Part shown: in pieces, positions 44,098 through 54,897 of the stretch | Layout of the letters: the number at the start of each line of letters is the position of its first letter | Position numbering within the stretch: the stretch's first letter is position 1 | Origin: Lasiosphaeris hirsuta | Lineage: Eukaryota; Ascomycota; Sordariomycetes; Sordariales; Lasiosphaeriaceae | Reading direction: 5' to 3' | Assembly (NCBI GenBank): GCA_030549175.1 | Contig: JAUKUA010000001.1 | Location: forward strand, 5,022,001-5,086,000 | Length of the DNA stretch: 64,000 bases | Translations under genes and position numbers: made by a program | Notes under the pieces: generated by a model | Told to the model about the DNA's origin: nothing | Databases searched by the model: none | What the model saw: the letters and a program-made list of their open reading frames with translations, nothing else

Positions 44098-45564
44098 ATG
44101 CATTATGACCACCATTTCCAGCGGTGCTGCCCCGCGCAGACGCCGGACCGTTTCGGCCACTTCCAGCGGCTCCCGGCCGAGATCCGGAACATGATTTGGG
44201 AGTACTCTCTGCCCGAGGCCCGGGTCTACGAGGTGCTCGACGCCCCCAACGCCAAGCAGAGGACGCCAGCCCAGAAGGGCTTGATGTTCGCCAACGTGCA
44301 CCCGGAGCCCCCGCCGGCGCTGGCGGCTGTCTGTCGCGAGAGCCGCTACTTTGTGATGCACCAGTACAAGCCCCTGACGCTGGGCACGACGACCAAGTTT
44401 GTCGACCTGTCGCGGGACATCCTGCTGCTTGAGCCGTACCTGCTAGTCAAGCGGCTACACCGGACGCTGCACTTCATGAGCCAGATCCCGCTGGTGCGCG
44501 ACAACATCAACCGGCTTGCGCTGGGCACGTCCTACGGCATCTACACGGGTATCTGCCACCCCGTGTTGAGCTGGAAAGTGTCCAAGAACAACATGGGCAA
44601 GCTGCTATCGAGCCTGGCCAAGTTCCCGAAGCTCAAGATGCTCGTCTTCATCGTGCACCAGGAGTTCCAGTTTGAGTTCGACTTCCGCTTCCCGGGGACC
44701 ATGACACCGATCCCAAACCAGCCCCTGGCGGCGCCGGCGCCAAATTTCAGTCACGGCAACGGCTACAGCCACAGCCCAACCGGATACCCATCCCCGGTAA
44801 GCAGCAGCGCGAACCTGCCGAGCCCGCCGCCATCATCGCTCCCTAATCCCGCGCCGAGCCCGCCCGCGGGATACCCCTCGCCAGCGAGCAGTGTGCACGG
44901 CAACTCGCCCACAAGACCGGGCGCATCCCCATCGCCACCATCACAGCTCGCACTACCCCCGGGCCCACCGCCAAGCCAGTCTCCCCTCAGCGCGACGGCA
45001 ACCCTCTCGCCGCTCATCCCGCGACCCACCCCGCCCCATGCGCAGCTGGTGCACCAGGCATACCGCTTCAAGTTTGACATTGAAGCCAACATAAACCACA
45101 CGCCGCGCCGGCCGCACCTCAACGAGCTGCTGTACTACCCGCTCGACATTGACGAGGACAAGGACGACTGGGACGTGCTGCATGACCTGGCGGCCGGTGA
45201 CGACGAGGCCGGCGAGTGGTGCGACCCGTGGCCGACCAACGACGACTGGCGGCGGTTCCGCCGGCGGTTCCAGCGCGCCATCGCGCTGGCCCTAGAGCTC
45301 GAGGCGAGGGAGGGCGGGGAGGATGGGGAGGCGACCCGGGCGGCCGCCGGAGGCGGGAAAGGCCGGCCGGGGCAGCAGGGCCAGGGCCAGCCGTGGAGGG
45401 ACGCGAGCGGCGGCGGCGGCGGCGTGTGGTGCGCGAGGGATCGCAACGGGGCAGCCGGAATAGGGGGGCCAGGGCCCAGGGGTAAGGTGCCGAGCAAGAT
45501 GCAGGTGCCGGCGTTGAAGGGAGCGAGCCTGCTGTGGAGGTATACCCGAGGCGGCTATGTGTGA
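44098..45564 (+). CDS. 2EXR domain-containing protein
   Basis: Single exon, 488 residues from the ATG at 44098; the frame is open 67 codons upstream but without conservation. The N-terminal domain starts FGHFQRLPAEIRNMIWEYSLPEARVYEV, the 2EXR pattern of fungal F-box-like proteins, followed by LAAVCRESRYFVMHQYKPL and VDLSRDILLLEPYLLVKRLHRTLHFM. A KMLVFIVHQEFQFEFDF strand follows. Residues about 210-320 are a Pro/Ser-rich, probably disordered insert with repeated GYPSP motifs. A second conserved part (YRFKFDIEANINHTPRRPHLNELLYYPLDIDEDKDDWDVLHDL) follows, then a Gly-rich tail. 2EXR proteins are very numerous in Pezizomycotina; their biochemical role is unknown. Confidence 0.85.
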   Translation: MHYDHHFQRCCPAQTPDRFGHFQRLPAEIRNMIWEYSLPEARVYEVLDAPNAKQRTPAQKGLMFANVHPEPPPALAAVCRESRYFVMHQYKPLTLGTTTKFVDLSRDILLLEPYLLVKRLHRTLHFMSQIPLVRDNINRLALGTSYGIYTGICHPVLSWKVSKNNMGKLLSSLAKFPKLKMLVFIVHQEFQFEFDFRFPGTMTPIPNQPLAAPAPNFSHGNGYSHSPTGYPSPVSSSANLPSPPPSSLPNPAPSPPAGYPSPASSVHGNSPTRPGASPSPPSQLALPPGPPPSQSPLSATATLSPLIPRPTPPHAQLVHQAYRFKFDIEANINHTPRRPHLNELLYYPLDIDEDKDDWDVLHDLAAGDDEAGEWCDPWPTNDDWRRFRRRFQRAIALALELEAREGGEDGEATRAAAGGGKGRPGQQGQGQPWRDASGGGGGVWCARDRNGAAGIGGPGPRGKVPSKMQVPALKGASLLWRYTRGGYV

Positions 45565-47349
45565 TACACGCCCTCGTTTTATTTTGGATTGGCTTCGCAT
45601 GGCGTGATGTTTTATGCCTCATGATGATTACGATCGCTCTTGTTTCACTACCTTATGTTTTCTACCTTCTCTGGGAGAGAGAGGCCAAAAAAGGTTCCTT
45701 GTGTTTTGTCTATACAGCCCATCGCGGCGGTTGGGGGATACCAAGGTAGACTGGGTACACAGACACAGAAGTGGTTCACGGAGTACAGCGGTGGTTTGAG
45801 CGCTTTGAAGATTCAGGGATACATCTAACTGGCCGGCTTGCAGAAGCCCGATATGCGGAAGGTGTCGCGTCCATGGGATGGTATATATATATATATATAT
45901 ATATGGTGTTCTTAAATACCCTCGCTCGTTTTTAATATTTAAATAGTAAAGGGGGTGTGCTGGCACCAAAAAGCAGAAGGAAAACAATGCCAACAGAATA
46001 GTACGCCTGACCGCAGCTTACCTGGTGCTCGTATTGCACATTATCCCGATTGAGGTGCGCGCTCCGCTGCAATAATCGACTCTCTCTCGGGTAATTAAAT
46101 GGGTGGTTACCCAAGGCAGGTAGGCAGAAGGGCCACCCTCGGACTTTGAATCCTCATCTACTCAATACCAACAATGTGTCAATTGTATTTTAGGGCGACA
46201 CAGGCTCAGGCGCATCTTGGCACGAGCGGCTAGGGAGCTCATGTTCTCATGTTTATGAGCAGCAGTGGCGAAACCGAGGCAGGTAAGCGAGACGGAGCCG
46301 GTCCGTGAGCTGCACCGCAGACACTGCCGCACGAAAGGGCGCATCCCGAGGAAACTTCAGCCACCACCGTGGAGCTCGGAACACAGTTCTGCCAACTAGC
46401 TGAGGTGATACCGACCCCTACCCCGGTCCCCTGCCTCTAGTCCTACTTCCAGGCGATCCGTTCGGCTGGGATTGGGACACAGACCGGAGCGGAGCAGGAG
46501 GGAGCAGGAGGGAGCAGGAGGGAGCAGGAGGGGCACGAATTGCTGTGTACCTACCTTATGTATGTACCACCAACAAGCATCCGAGAAGAGTGAGGGGCAG
46601 TTCCGTTGGTATCTCTATCAAGGTGGTCAACCGGGAATGGGAGGAGAGTTACCGGCCAATAAGGGCAGCGATTTTTTTTATCGCTTTGTTTTAAGTCGTG
46701 GTCGGTTTGAAGCTCAACTCGTACTCTCAAAGGCTATATCGGGTCATATCAGAATCATGTAGGTATGCGAGAATGCATTAGAGTTGGGAAACCGGAGATA
46801 TCTCATGGCTAACCGCGGCTGTGCTCCTGGATGCTGACCGCAAGTGTCGGGGCAGCTCGTGGTGTATGTGTTGTATTTCGTGGCCATCCAACTTTGTGCA
46901 CTTGGGGATAGCGCCGTGGCAAGATCGGACAGACTGAGCCGGCGTATTCGCCGACGAGGCATACAAGCCCCCGAAGTTTAACAGAACGACAATTGCCAAG
47001 TGCAGGACAAGTGCACTGGATTTACGGGTACTCGATTTACATTCACAGCATATTTTCCCATTCACTACTGTGCCGATCCCTCTCTCTCTAGGTCTAGCAC
47101 GACAGCCATTCACCGGTTTCGATAAGTGAGTCGTGCTTGCCATTTCACAGTTCACGACCTGGGCACTCAATGTTAATTCACTCCCCCTCCCCCTCCCTTT
47201 CCTACTTCTTCATGCTTTACAGCTTTTCGGGGGCACTCCTTTTCTGTCAATTTGGTCTTTGATGCTTTACGTCCCTTGCTGGATATGAGACACGACGAAT
47301 CACCGAGAAGCAGTTCAACACCAAGTCATCAATCAACAACTTCACCACC
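45565..47349. other. Intergenic with microsatellites
   Basis: Contains a (TA) run near 45881-45904 and the 10-bp repeat listed separately. The last 200 bp upstream of the MFS gene have a CT-rich tract (CTCCCCCTCCCCCTCCCTTTCC near 47181-47202), common in fungal promoters. No gene seen. Confidence 0.45.
46491..46530. repeat. Perfect 10-bp tandem repeat, 4 copies
   Basis: GGAGCAGGAG is repeated exactly four times at 46491-46530. Confidence 0.95.
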
Positions 47350-48921
47350 ATGGCCCGCTCCGAGCCAACAGTCTCTTGTCACGGCAACGAAGCAAACGCC
47401 CAAGACGTTAACGAACACACACCGTTGCTAGGTGCCGAAGACATCGCCCCGGCTACTAACCTAGATGTTGCCAAGGCCATCACGGAGGATGGTCAGCATA
47501 CCAACGGCGATGAAGATGGCGAAAATAAGCCCCTCCCACTGCGTCAGATTATGGTCCTGTGCTATGCGCGGTGGGTAGAGCCTGTTGCCTTCTTCTCCAT
47601 CTTCCCATACATCAATAAGATGGCGCAGGAAAATGTAAGCTTGGCAGACGAAGATGTCGGCTTCTACAGCGGCCTCATCGAATCGCTGTTCTCGTTGACC
47701 CAGATGCTGCTCATGATCTTTTGGGGCCGAGCTGCTGACCGTTTCGGCCGGAAGCCGGTGCTTGTCTTCTCTCTGGCTGGAGTCTCGCTGGCCACAGGCC
47801 TCTTTGGGATGGCGAAGACTATCTGGCAGATGATCTTGTTCCGCTGCCTGGCTGGTGTTTTTGCTGGAACCATCGTCACCATTCGGACTATGCTCTCCGA
47901 GCACAGTACCTCCAAGACGCAAGCCAAGGCTTTCAGCTGGTTCTCTTTCTCAGGCAATCTCGGCATACTGTTCGGTCCCCTTATGGGAGGTGCCCTCGCC
48001 AACCCCGCCGAGCAGTATCCCAACATCTTCGGTGGCATCTGGTTCTTTGTCGAGTACCCGTACGCCCTGCCTAGTCTGGTAGTCAGCATGGTCGGTCTGT
48101 CTGCTGTCCTCGTCACAATATTCTATGCCGACGAGACGCTGGTCAGGGTACCCGCGAGCACCGTCGGGGAGGAGTCCGTGGCAGCCAAGCCCATTCCGCC
48201 TTCCACGTGGGAGCTAGTCAAGTCGCCCGGTGTAGGCGTCGTTCTTTATGCTTATGCCCACATCATGCTGCTCGCCTATTCATACACGGCCATCTCCCCG
48301 GTATTCTGGTTCACCCCCGTGCGTCTCGGCGGGTTTGGGTTCTCGCCCCTTCAGATCTCTCTGGTGCTCGGCGCCTGTGGTCTATCACAGGCCGTTTGGA
48401 TTCTGCTAGTGTTCCCGCCACTTCAGCATGGCATCGGCACCAACGGCGTCCTGCGGCTTTGCGCCAACTACTACCCCCTGTTCTTTGGGTTGTGCCCCTT
48501 TTTTAGCATGCTCTTGCGTCAGGGTGGCCATGCCACTCATGTAATATTCTGGATTGTGACTCCGACTGCCCTCTGCCTCGGATCCGGCGTCAGCATGTCC
48601 TTCACAGCAATCCAACTCGCGCTCAACGATGTGTCGCCCAATCCCGCAGTGCTTGGGACCCTCAACGCCGTTGCACTGTCGGTTACCACCGGCGTGAGAG
48701 CTGTTTCGCCGGCCTTGTTCGCGAGTCTGTTTGCCTTGGGTGCGGGCAAGCAGTGGCTATGGGGTTACGCCATCTGGGCACTGATGACGATCATGGGAGC
48801 CTGGTTGGTGGTCATCTGTAGATATTTGCCCAACTACCAGGAGCTCAAGATTCAGCGGCAGAGGGAGAGAATAGAGAGAGCGAGCGAGAGAGAGAGGAGG
48901 CCAACCTTGTCTTTGGGGTAG
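47350..48921 (+). CDS. MFS transporter (ZIFL1 / YCR023C-like)
   Basis: Single exon, 523 residues, ATG at 47350. A polar N-terminal tail with HTPLLGAED precedes PLRQIMVLCYARWVEPVAFFSIFPYI, the usual first helix of this subfamily. The motif A loop between helices 2 and 3 reads GRAADRFGRKPVL. About 12 hydrophobic segments can be traced, with a central loop around residue 275-295 (VPASTVGEESVAAKP). The first half is typical of drug:H+ antiporters of the 12-spanner group. The closest named groups I know are plant ZIFL1 and yeast YCR023C-like carriers. The substrate cannot be read from sequence. The C-terminus is a basic cytosolic helix with an RERIERASERERR repeat-like pattern. Confidence 0.9.
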   Translation: MARSEPTVSCHGNEANAQDVNEHTPLLGAEDIAPATNLDVAKAITEDGQHTNGDEDGENKPLPLRQIMVLCYARWVEPVAFFSIFPYINKMAQENVSLADEDVGFYSGLIESLFSLTQMLLMIFWGRAADRFGRKPVLVFSLAGVSLATGLFGMAKTIWQMILFRCLAGVFAGTIVTIRTMLSEHSTSKTQAKAFSWFSFSGNLGILFGPLMGGALANPAEQYPNIFGGIWFFVEYPYALPSLVVSMVGLSAVLVTIFYADETLVRVPASTVGEESVAAKPIPPSTWELVKSPGVGVVLYAYAHIMLLAYSYTAISPVFWFTPVRLGGFGFSPLQISLVLGACGLSQAVWILLVFPPLQHGIGTNGVLRLCANYYPLFFGLCPFFSMLLRQGGHATHVIFWIVTPTALCLGSGVSMSFTAIQLALNDVSPNPAVLGTLNAVALSVTTGVRAVSPALFASLFALGAGKQWLWGYAIWALMTIMGAWLVVICRYLPNYQELKIQRQRERIERASERERRPTLSLG

Positions 48922-49831
48922 CGAGTCACTTTTGGATGTGAAGATGCCCAAATGGTGGTTGTATATAAAAATGTTCAACGGACGACTTGCCCATCGTGGT
49001 ATCCCCGCGCGTGGGAAGATAGGAGCCCAAGGACCTGACACCGCGATGCTGAGGACGATGAGAGACTTCTCGAGCGAGCCTGTGTTGGATCTCAGCCGTA
49101 AATAGACAGGAACCCATAAAAATAAATACATGTAGTTACGGCTTCTTAGCAACATACTCAGAAGGTGACCATAAGTCCAACAGTGGCCCCCTCGGCTCTG
49201 GTCACATGGCCATACAAACCTTGTGAAACATGGAAAGTATTTGCTGTCGCACAAGGAGTCAAAAACCAAGTATAACTGGTCACTGTTCACTTTACGGTTC
49301 GGGAGGGGTGCGTGTCAACAGTGCTGCCTCACAGACGCTGGATTTATGCTCGCTATCTTGAGAGGAGGAGTCTATAGACATATTTCCCCCATAAGGGGAT
49401 AACAGCCTGCTTAACAAAAGCAGCTATTCTCCTCAAAAGTGCCATGTGTACAAAATGCCCCCCCCCCCCCCCCCCCCCCAAATGAAAACCCAAAGGGTTC
49501 AAATACGGCCGTTTTTACAGTGGTATCCTATCCTTACAATATACAACGGAATCGCTGCTTACCAATGTCTACTCCGAAGTACTACTGCCCGATGATGGGT
49601 CCGTATTCTAGTTGGTAAAACCAGCGGGCCACCGCCGCCAGTCCCCCAACAGACATGGTTTGCCGGTATGTGCCAGCCACCGGGCATGTATCTAGCGGAT
49701 TAGTGGTTGTTAAAATCGAGGACCCGTACACTCCGTTGCCGTATCAAATCGTAAAAAGGACCCATGACTCTGCCGCCGAGTCCCAACGCCACCGGTATAG
49801 CAAACAAAAGAAACACAAGCTTCCGCTTCCC
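48922..49831. other. Intergenic between convergent genes, with C-tract
   Basis: Holds a C-run of about 20 near 49458-49478 followed by AAATG. The minus frame at 48757-49290 is mainly the shadow of the MFS 3' end. No gene seen. Confidence 0.45.
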
Positions 49832-50797
49832 CTAGGTGGATTCATGTCCTTTGGGTTTGGCCGCCTGGCTGAGCATCATCAGCAGCGTGGCCGCGCCGTT
49901 GTCGTCGTCCACCATGATCTCATCCGCGATATCCGAGGCGATAATGCCATCAGTTGTATCAACAACATGCACCATGCCTACAGGGCCGGTTAAGGCCCTC
50001 TTTTCGGTAGCGGCTACAGGGATCTCGGGTATGATGCGCATCTCGGCAGTCCGCCCGCAGATCTCGGGCGTGGCCCGTCCGATAAAGCCATTCTCTGTCT
50101 CGAGGATACGACCGCAAGTGCGCTTGAGTTGGTACATAACCGCCCACCACATCTCGGGGTCCTGTCCGGGAGGGGCAATGATCTGTTCACGGGCTAGGTC
50201 ACCCAAGGCCATGGTCTCGGTGGTCCACTGTGGCACAGGAGTCTGCAGGGGGCCGCGCGGGACGAGGACGTGAATCTGTCGCATGGCCGGGAAGACGTTC
50301 CACAGGCGCATCATAGCGTCGCGCCTGGGATGTTCGCCCATGAAAGACAAGTCGGCAGCAATGTTTAGCATCATATTGCGAGAAAGCGGTTCGTGGGTCA
50401 GGACGGACTGGCGCGCGAGTAGAGCGCGCTGGAGCCGGTCGCGGGCCACGTAGTAAATGTCATGGGTACTGTCGACCCAGCGCCAGACGGTGCGGTTATC
50501 AGGACCGCGAAGACGGTAAAGAATTCTGTAGCGAGTGAAAACAAAGCGGGCAAGGCGGCAGGTGAGGGCTAGGCCAGAGAAGGCCGAGCGAGACACCTCC
50601 ACGCCGCCGGCAAGAGTGATCTCGGTGAAAAAGATCTGAGGACCCGAGGCAGCTTGGAAAATGGCCATCTGCATCTCGAAGGGAAGCTTGGAGATACTAG
50701 GTCTTGACGTCTCAGCAAGGAGAGCGCCACGCGGATACTTAATCCTGACCTCAGGGTCGACCGGAGCAACTTGGGGGGGCGTCTGAGGTTGAGCCAT
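49832..50797 (-). CDS. 2EXR/F-box-like domain protein
   Basis: Single exon, 321 residues from the ATG at 50797. After a Pro-rich start, PSISKLPFEMQMAIFQAASGPQIFFTEITL has the S-x-LP-x-E-x-x-x-x-I pattern of fungal 2EXR or F-box-like domains. It is followed by LALTCRLARFVFTRYRILYRL and a WRWVDSTHDIYYVARDRLQRALL block, which corresponds to the 'life-style' region (D-x-D/H-x-(V/I)-Y) of the family. The next part is an alpha/beta region (FPAMRQIHVLVPRGPLQTP) and the C-terminus is acidic (IADEIMVDDDNG). It convergently faces the MFS gene. It shares only the general family with the gene at 44098, not close sequence identity. Function unknown. Confidence 0.75.
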   Translation of the reverse strand: MAQPQTPPQVAPVDPEVRIKYPRGALLAETSRPSISKLPFEMQMAIFQAASGPQIFFTEITLAGGVEVSRSAFSGLALTCRLARFVFTRYRILYRLRGPDNRTVWRWVDSTHDIYYVARDRLQRALLARQSVLTHEPLSRNMMLNIAADLSFMGEHPRRDAMMRLWNVFPAMRQIHVLVPRGPLQTPVPQWTTETMALGDLAREQIIAPPGQDPEMWWAVMYQLKRTCGRILETENGFIGRATPEICGRTAEMRIIPEIPVAATEKRALTGPVGMVHVVDTTDGIIASDIADEIMVDDDNGAATLLMMLSQAAKPKGHEST

Positions 50798-51449
50798 GAC
50801 TTTTTATCTCTTCAGTGATAGCAAAATGAAAAAGCTAGGATGCGGAGCCCCCCTGGAAGAGCCAGCGGTAGGGCTTGCAAAGAGTGAGAGGTGAGATGTT
50901 GCAGAGAGGGAGTTCTCTCCGTGGTGCTGACGCTGGAGGTGGGCCGAAATGTGTGCCGAGTTTATGGTTATATTGCCCCCCACCACTGGGCGATGTCCCT
51001 AGGAAGCTTGCTTCAAGTCAGTAAAATTTCCCCCATAGTTACCATGACCAAGGTGCGAGCGATGAAGAGGACGCAGAACCGAATTTGGCCGAGTTTGTCA
51101 AATACGGTTACAATGGGGAACAATCCGCATCAGAGTCGCGTCTCGGGGTCTCGGCGCGGAAGTGGAGGCGGATCATTAGCACCCGCCATGATCGCCGTCC
51201 ACGGGTGGTGCGAGACCCCACAGCACGGGTCCAGCGCCGCGGTCGACCCCAACACTTGATGCAGGGCAATTGGGTAAGGCTTTGAGAGGTCAGCAACTTA
51301 CCGATTTGCCTAGGTATACAACCGTATGCAAAAGCCCATCCCGAAAGCACAGGGCCTTGGCAATTTGAGGGCGACGCAAAGGCAGCGAAAATTCAAGGAC
51401 TTGCGGCAATTGGCAGAGCGAAGCACCAAAAACACCTCCCCGCCCCACC

Positions 51450-51480
<31 letters not shown>

Positions 51481-52179
51481 AGTTTCTCTCGGTCCTGTCA
51501 GTGGTTAGTGCTTTTCCATCCGCTAACTAGTGGTTGCAGACGACTTGCCGGCGCTTGGGTGGAAAGTCGAAAGTGGAGTCTAGTCTATATCGATAAGGAC
51601 ATGCTGGTTGGCGTCACAAGTGCTGCGATTTGCTGTTGTCTCGGGCCCGCAGCATAGCGACGGAGGCTTGAGACAGGGCAGCAGGGATACGGCCTGGATT
51701 ACTACACGCAGCTGCCTACGTCATATGGTCTCCTCAGTACCCTCACTGTCCAATCCAACAGCCTCTAGTCTCCGAACTGAGCACGGCTCATGGAAACTTT
51801 GTGACGAGAGAACCTCAAAATTCCACAGCATAGCCCCGGTTTGCTGGCATACGGTGTCATCTTCACTCCGCAGCCTTGTTTGGCTCTTGGCAGGCCTAGA
51901 CCGCCCATATGAAATCGTGTCAGACACCAGCCGGGAACCAGAACCGATGATGCGACCAGCCGACCTTGATGTCTTGTCCAACTTTGCGTGTCCTACATAC
52001 TGGCCCCGTCTCTCTCTCTGTCTTCCCCGCAAGGGTCCTGCGCTCTGATCTCCAACCCCCTCTCGTTTCCAAACCTTCCTATATAGCTCTGCTCCTAGCC
52101 TCCAAGCTGCACCATACCTCTCCCACCGTTTTGTATTTCTTGGGTCACTACATGCCTATACATACGCATACACACACAT

Positions 52180-52214
<35 letters not shown>

Positions 52215-52316
52215 TATATATATCCGAAGCTGCCTGTCACACCAGTCCGACATTCACGTCAACCTGCCATCGGTGTTGCAATTCCCAAACTCCTATTCCG
52301 TCTCCGAATTCACATC
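50798..52316. other. Intergenic with homopolymer and dinucleotide tracts
   Basis: Holds an A-run of about 28 (about 51451-51477) and an (AC) run with flanking (TA) at about 52171-52222. No conserved frame. The 3' end is the leader of the next gene. Confidence 0.45.
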
Positions 52317-53027
52317 AGTAAGCAGACAAACTGCCACTGTACTACTTCTCTATACACCCCCTGACACTCCCCTACAGTGCCCCTATACGAGCGCGAAACA
52401 CGCCACGCCAAAAAGCGCCTCTACCTCGAGCCGCCCCGGCATGGCGCAACTCACGTCCGCCGCAAGGTGACCACCATCGTCCCAGCACCGGCCCCACCTC
52501 CACCTCCTGCCGTCATCATCGAGCAGCCGCCTCCGCCTCCTCCAGTATTCTACCTGCCTCCATCAGCACCTCCCATCATTGAGCGGCGGGCCCCTCCCCC
52601 ACCTCCACCTCTCGCGCCCGTCGTATACGAGGACGACACCATCGATGTTATCGCCGTCGACATTGAGCCCCCGGAGCGCCGACGCCACCGCCGCCGCCGG
52701 AGCCGTAGTCGCAGTAGCAGCAGGGGCCGTGATCACGAGGTGGTTATCGAGCGGGAGAGGATGGTGCCGTACCCCGTCCCTGTGCCCGTACGTGTGCCCG
52801 TGCCAGTTCCAGTGAGACAGGAGTTGGAGACGTACCGCTATGTCGAAGGACCGAAGCCGAGGCCGCGGGTGCAGAGATACAGCCCGCCTCCGCCGCCAAG
52901 GAGAGAGGAGAGCATAGACAGGGAGCGAATCAATATCACCATTGAGGACCGGCATCGGCCTGAGCACCGCTATCAGGATGAGGGGAGAGAGAGGAGGTAT
53001 TACGGGGATTCTCATTATGGGAAATGA
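52317..53027 (+). CDS. Pro/Arg-rich protein with a start codon split by an intron
   Basis: The coding frame MPLYERETRHAKKRLYLEPP... has no ATG in the genome. The sequence before it is CTACAG|TGCCCCTAT, an acceptor followed by TG. 60 bp upstream is TTCACATCA|GTAAGCAG, a good donor after an A, and CTGAC at about 18 nt before the acceptor is a good branch site. Splicing 52318-52377 joins A (52317) to TG (52378-52379) to make ATG. The product is 216 residues: RETRHAKKRLYLE, then a polyproline section (PAPAPPPPP, QPPPPPPV, APPPPPPL), an acidic strand YEDDTIDVIAVDIEPP, an Arg/Ser block and a repeated VPVPVRVPVPVPV. It ends with a Tyr/Arg-rich tail. No function is recognised. Confidence 0.75.
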
Positions 53028-53559
53028 TTTGGGTTTTGAAGGCTGGGCTTAGTCTAAAGTTAATTTGGATTTCAATTTGGAATATAATACCACAGCATAT
53101 CGTGGGGAGCCGGGTCGATCACGCTATACGAGAATGCACCATATCATGAAGGCGCTTGGGGTGTCATGCCAGTCTCATTACCATGTTAGTCAACATAGGC
53201 ATATATATATATATGGAGCATTGCGTACCTAGGTATCCAAGCGAACTTCACATCCCCTTTTGCCCACATAGAAAGACAGCCCGGGGTGATCAAGCACATC
53301 GCTATAATTTGAACCAAAAGTGAAACTATCTTGACCCATTGGACCATTTTAGTCGATTTAAGTCCATAATGGCAGTCAGTGCCCGGGCAAACCAATCCAG
53401 GCTCAGCGACCGCCTTTGGTCGCTTGCCCGTTCTGAAGCAGGATCATCTCCACTCCCAAGATAACACTCGGTCCGGGCCCCATCGATATTACCACCTCAC
53501 TCCACCGAGTCGTGGAGTCTACCTATATGACTCGATACATGATATCAAATCCAATAACG
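53028..53559. other. Intergenic
   Basis: 3' flank of the Pro-rich gene with a short (TA) run near 53200-53213. Nothing else seen. Confidence 0.45.
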
Positions 53560-53673
53560 GGTCGCATGGTGTAGTTGGTTATCACGTCAGCTTAACAGAA
53601 TTAACTTTCGAGCCCTGGTTCGACTGTCGACAAGTTCCGCTGAAGGTCCTCAGTTCAATCCTGAGTGCGATCA
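53560..53673 (+). tRNA. tRNA-Val (anticodon AAC) with intron
   Basis: 5' GGTCGCA pairs with 3' TGCGATC (53666-53672, one G-T pair), with A as discriminator. The D arm is GGTGTAGTTGGTTATCA. The anticodon stem TCAGC / GCTGA encloses the loop T-T-A-A-C-A-C with anticodon AAC at 53594-53596. The T arm CTCAG-TTCAATC-CTGAG is intact. The loop is interrupted one base 3' of the anticodon by an intron at 53598-53637 (40 nt), the canonical position. A T-run (TTTT near 53684) follows and could be the Pol III terminator. The exons closely resemble other fungal tRNA-Val(AAC) genes. Confidence 0.9.
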
Positions 53674-54897
53674 AGATCAATGCTTTTGCCATCCTCAGCC
53701 TTGAGGAATGCTGAGTTGGGTTTTGTTTTATTTAGCTGCTTCCGACTGTTGGTTTTGAGTTCTGTCTCACCCATGGGGTGGAATATGGCACCAGGTTGCC
53801 GATCTTTTTTTTTTTTGTAGTGTTGGCTACTGAATTCTGGTGATATTCGCGGCAGGGGATCAATCTAAGCTTGGGACTGAGAAAGACATCAATATTTGCG
53901 AGGTTCAGGTGGGAAGGACGACCACCAGGAACTAACGGAAGCTGAGTTCAATAACCTAGGTAGCTGAAGAAAACAACGAGAGCAACCCACAATCATTTCA
54001 AGTAAAAAAAAAATTGGGACCAATTGACAAATCTGGTGTCAATAGGACGGTATCTGTCAATGACATACCAGACCAAAATCCTGTAATTTCTCGGATCGTC
54101 TTATGATACTTGTACGTCTACTTTGCCCAACACCCAGGAAATCTTTCGAGGCAGGAACATCCTCACATCACACTATACGAGCAGTCAGAAATATTTACAA
54201 CTCAATATGAATGCCAGGCAGAGAAGCTTCACACTAAAGCGGTTTATACCTTAGCCACAAACTGGGGTGACAACGCTCAAAAGTATCCTCCGGGGACACG
54301 CAAGGTAACTTTCGGGGGCAACCATCGGGGGCAAGTTTGGTGAATGGTCTGGGCTGTCCTTCAGCATGGCACCTGCCACCTACCATGCTTAGGCTTAGAT
54401 ATCCAAGGAAGGCTCTCGTGGACCATATCGTGTTGAAGTTGAAAATCAGCCTGGTGAAACGCCATTCTCGAGTTGACTCCGGAGCTCAAGCGGCAGCTGG
54501 ATGGTATCGCGAAGTTCTTCCCAGCGTGAATTCGATTAAGGCTTCTATGGATTTGACTTATCTCCAAATTGTTGGGAGCCCTTTCCGTGAGGGGCACTTT
54601 TCGTGAAGCCTGCCACCTCAAAGGAGATCCTCTCGGCGTTCTCCTCGGTGCTTGGTCAACAAGCGGAGACTTTCACTAAACCTCTCAACCCTGAGCTACA
54701 AAGAGCCCCGGGGTTTTTCCAAACCATCTACCGGCGACGAGCTTAGTCGATCACAAGACTTCTTACGCCCGTCTAAAACTCGTAGCTCGCAAACTGCAGC
54801 TCGCAAACCACGGCTCACAAGCCGCAACTTGCAACCTTACCCAAGCCCCCTCCAATTTCTATATCGAATCTACAATTTGGGACTTCCTGTAATCGCG
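53674..54897. other. Intergenic with a possible gene relic
   Basis: No intact gene. Around 54418-54606 the plus strand reads VDHIVLKLKIS then, one frame over, LTPELKRQLDGIAKFFPA. This looks like the start of a Dabb (dimeric alpha/beta barrel) protein with a frameshift and stops. An imperfect 13-bp repeat (near GCAGCTCGCAAAC, about 54781-54832) lies just before the next pseudogene. Confidence 0.4.

Noticed and set aside
47461..48116. Minus-strand ORFs within the MFS gene
   Set aside because: Shadows of the strongly biased coding strand of the transporter.
51451..51477. Long A-run as a possible poly(A) tail of a retroelement
   Set aside because: No reverse transcriptase fragment or target-site duplication beside it; a plain homopolymer explains it.
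52171..52222. AC/TA dinucleotide tract as a regulatory element
   Set aside because: Ordinary microsatellite; no further evidence for function.
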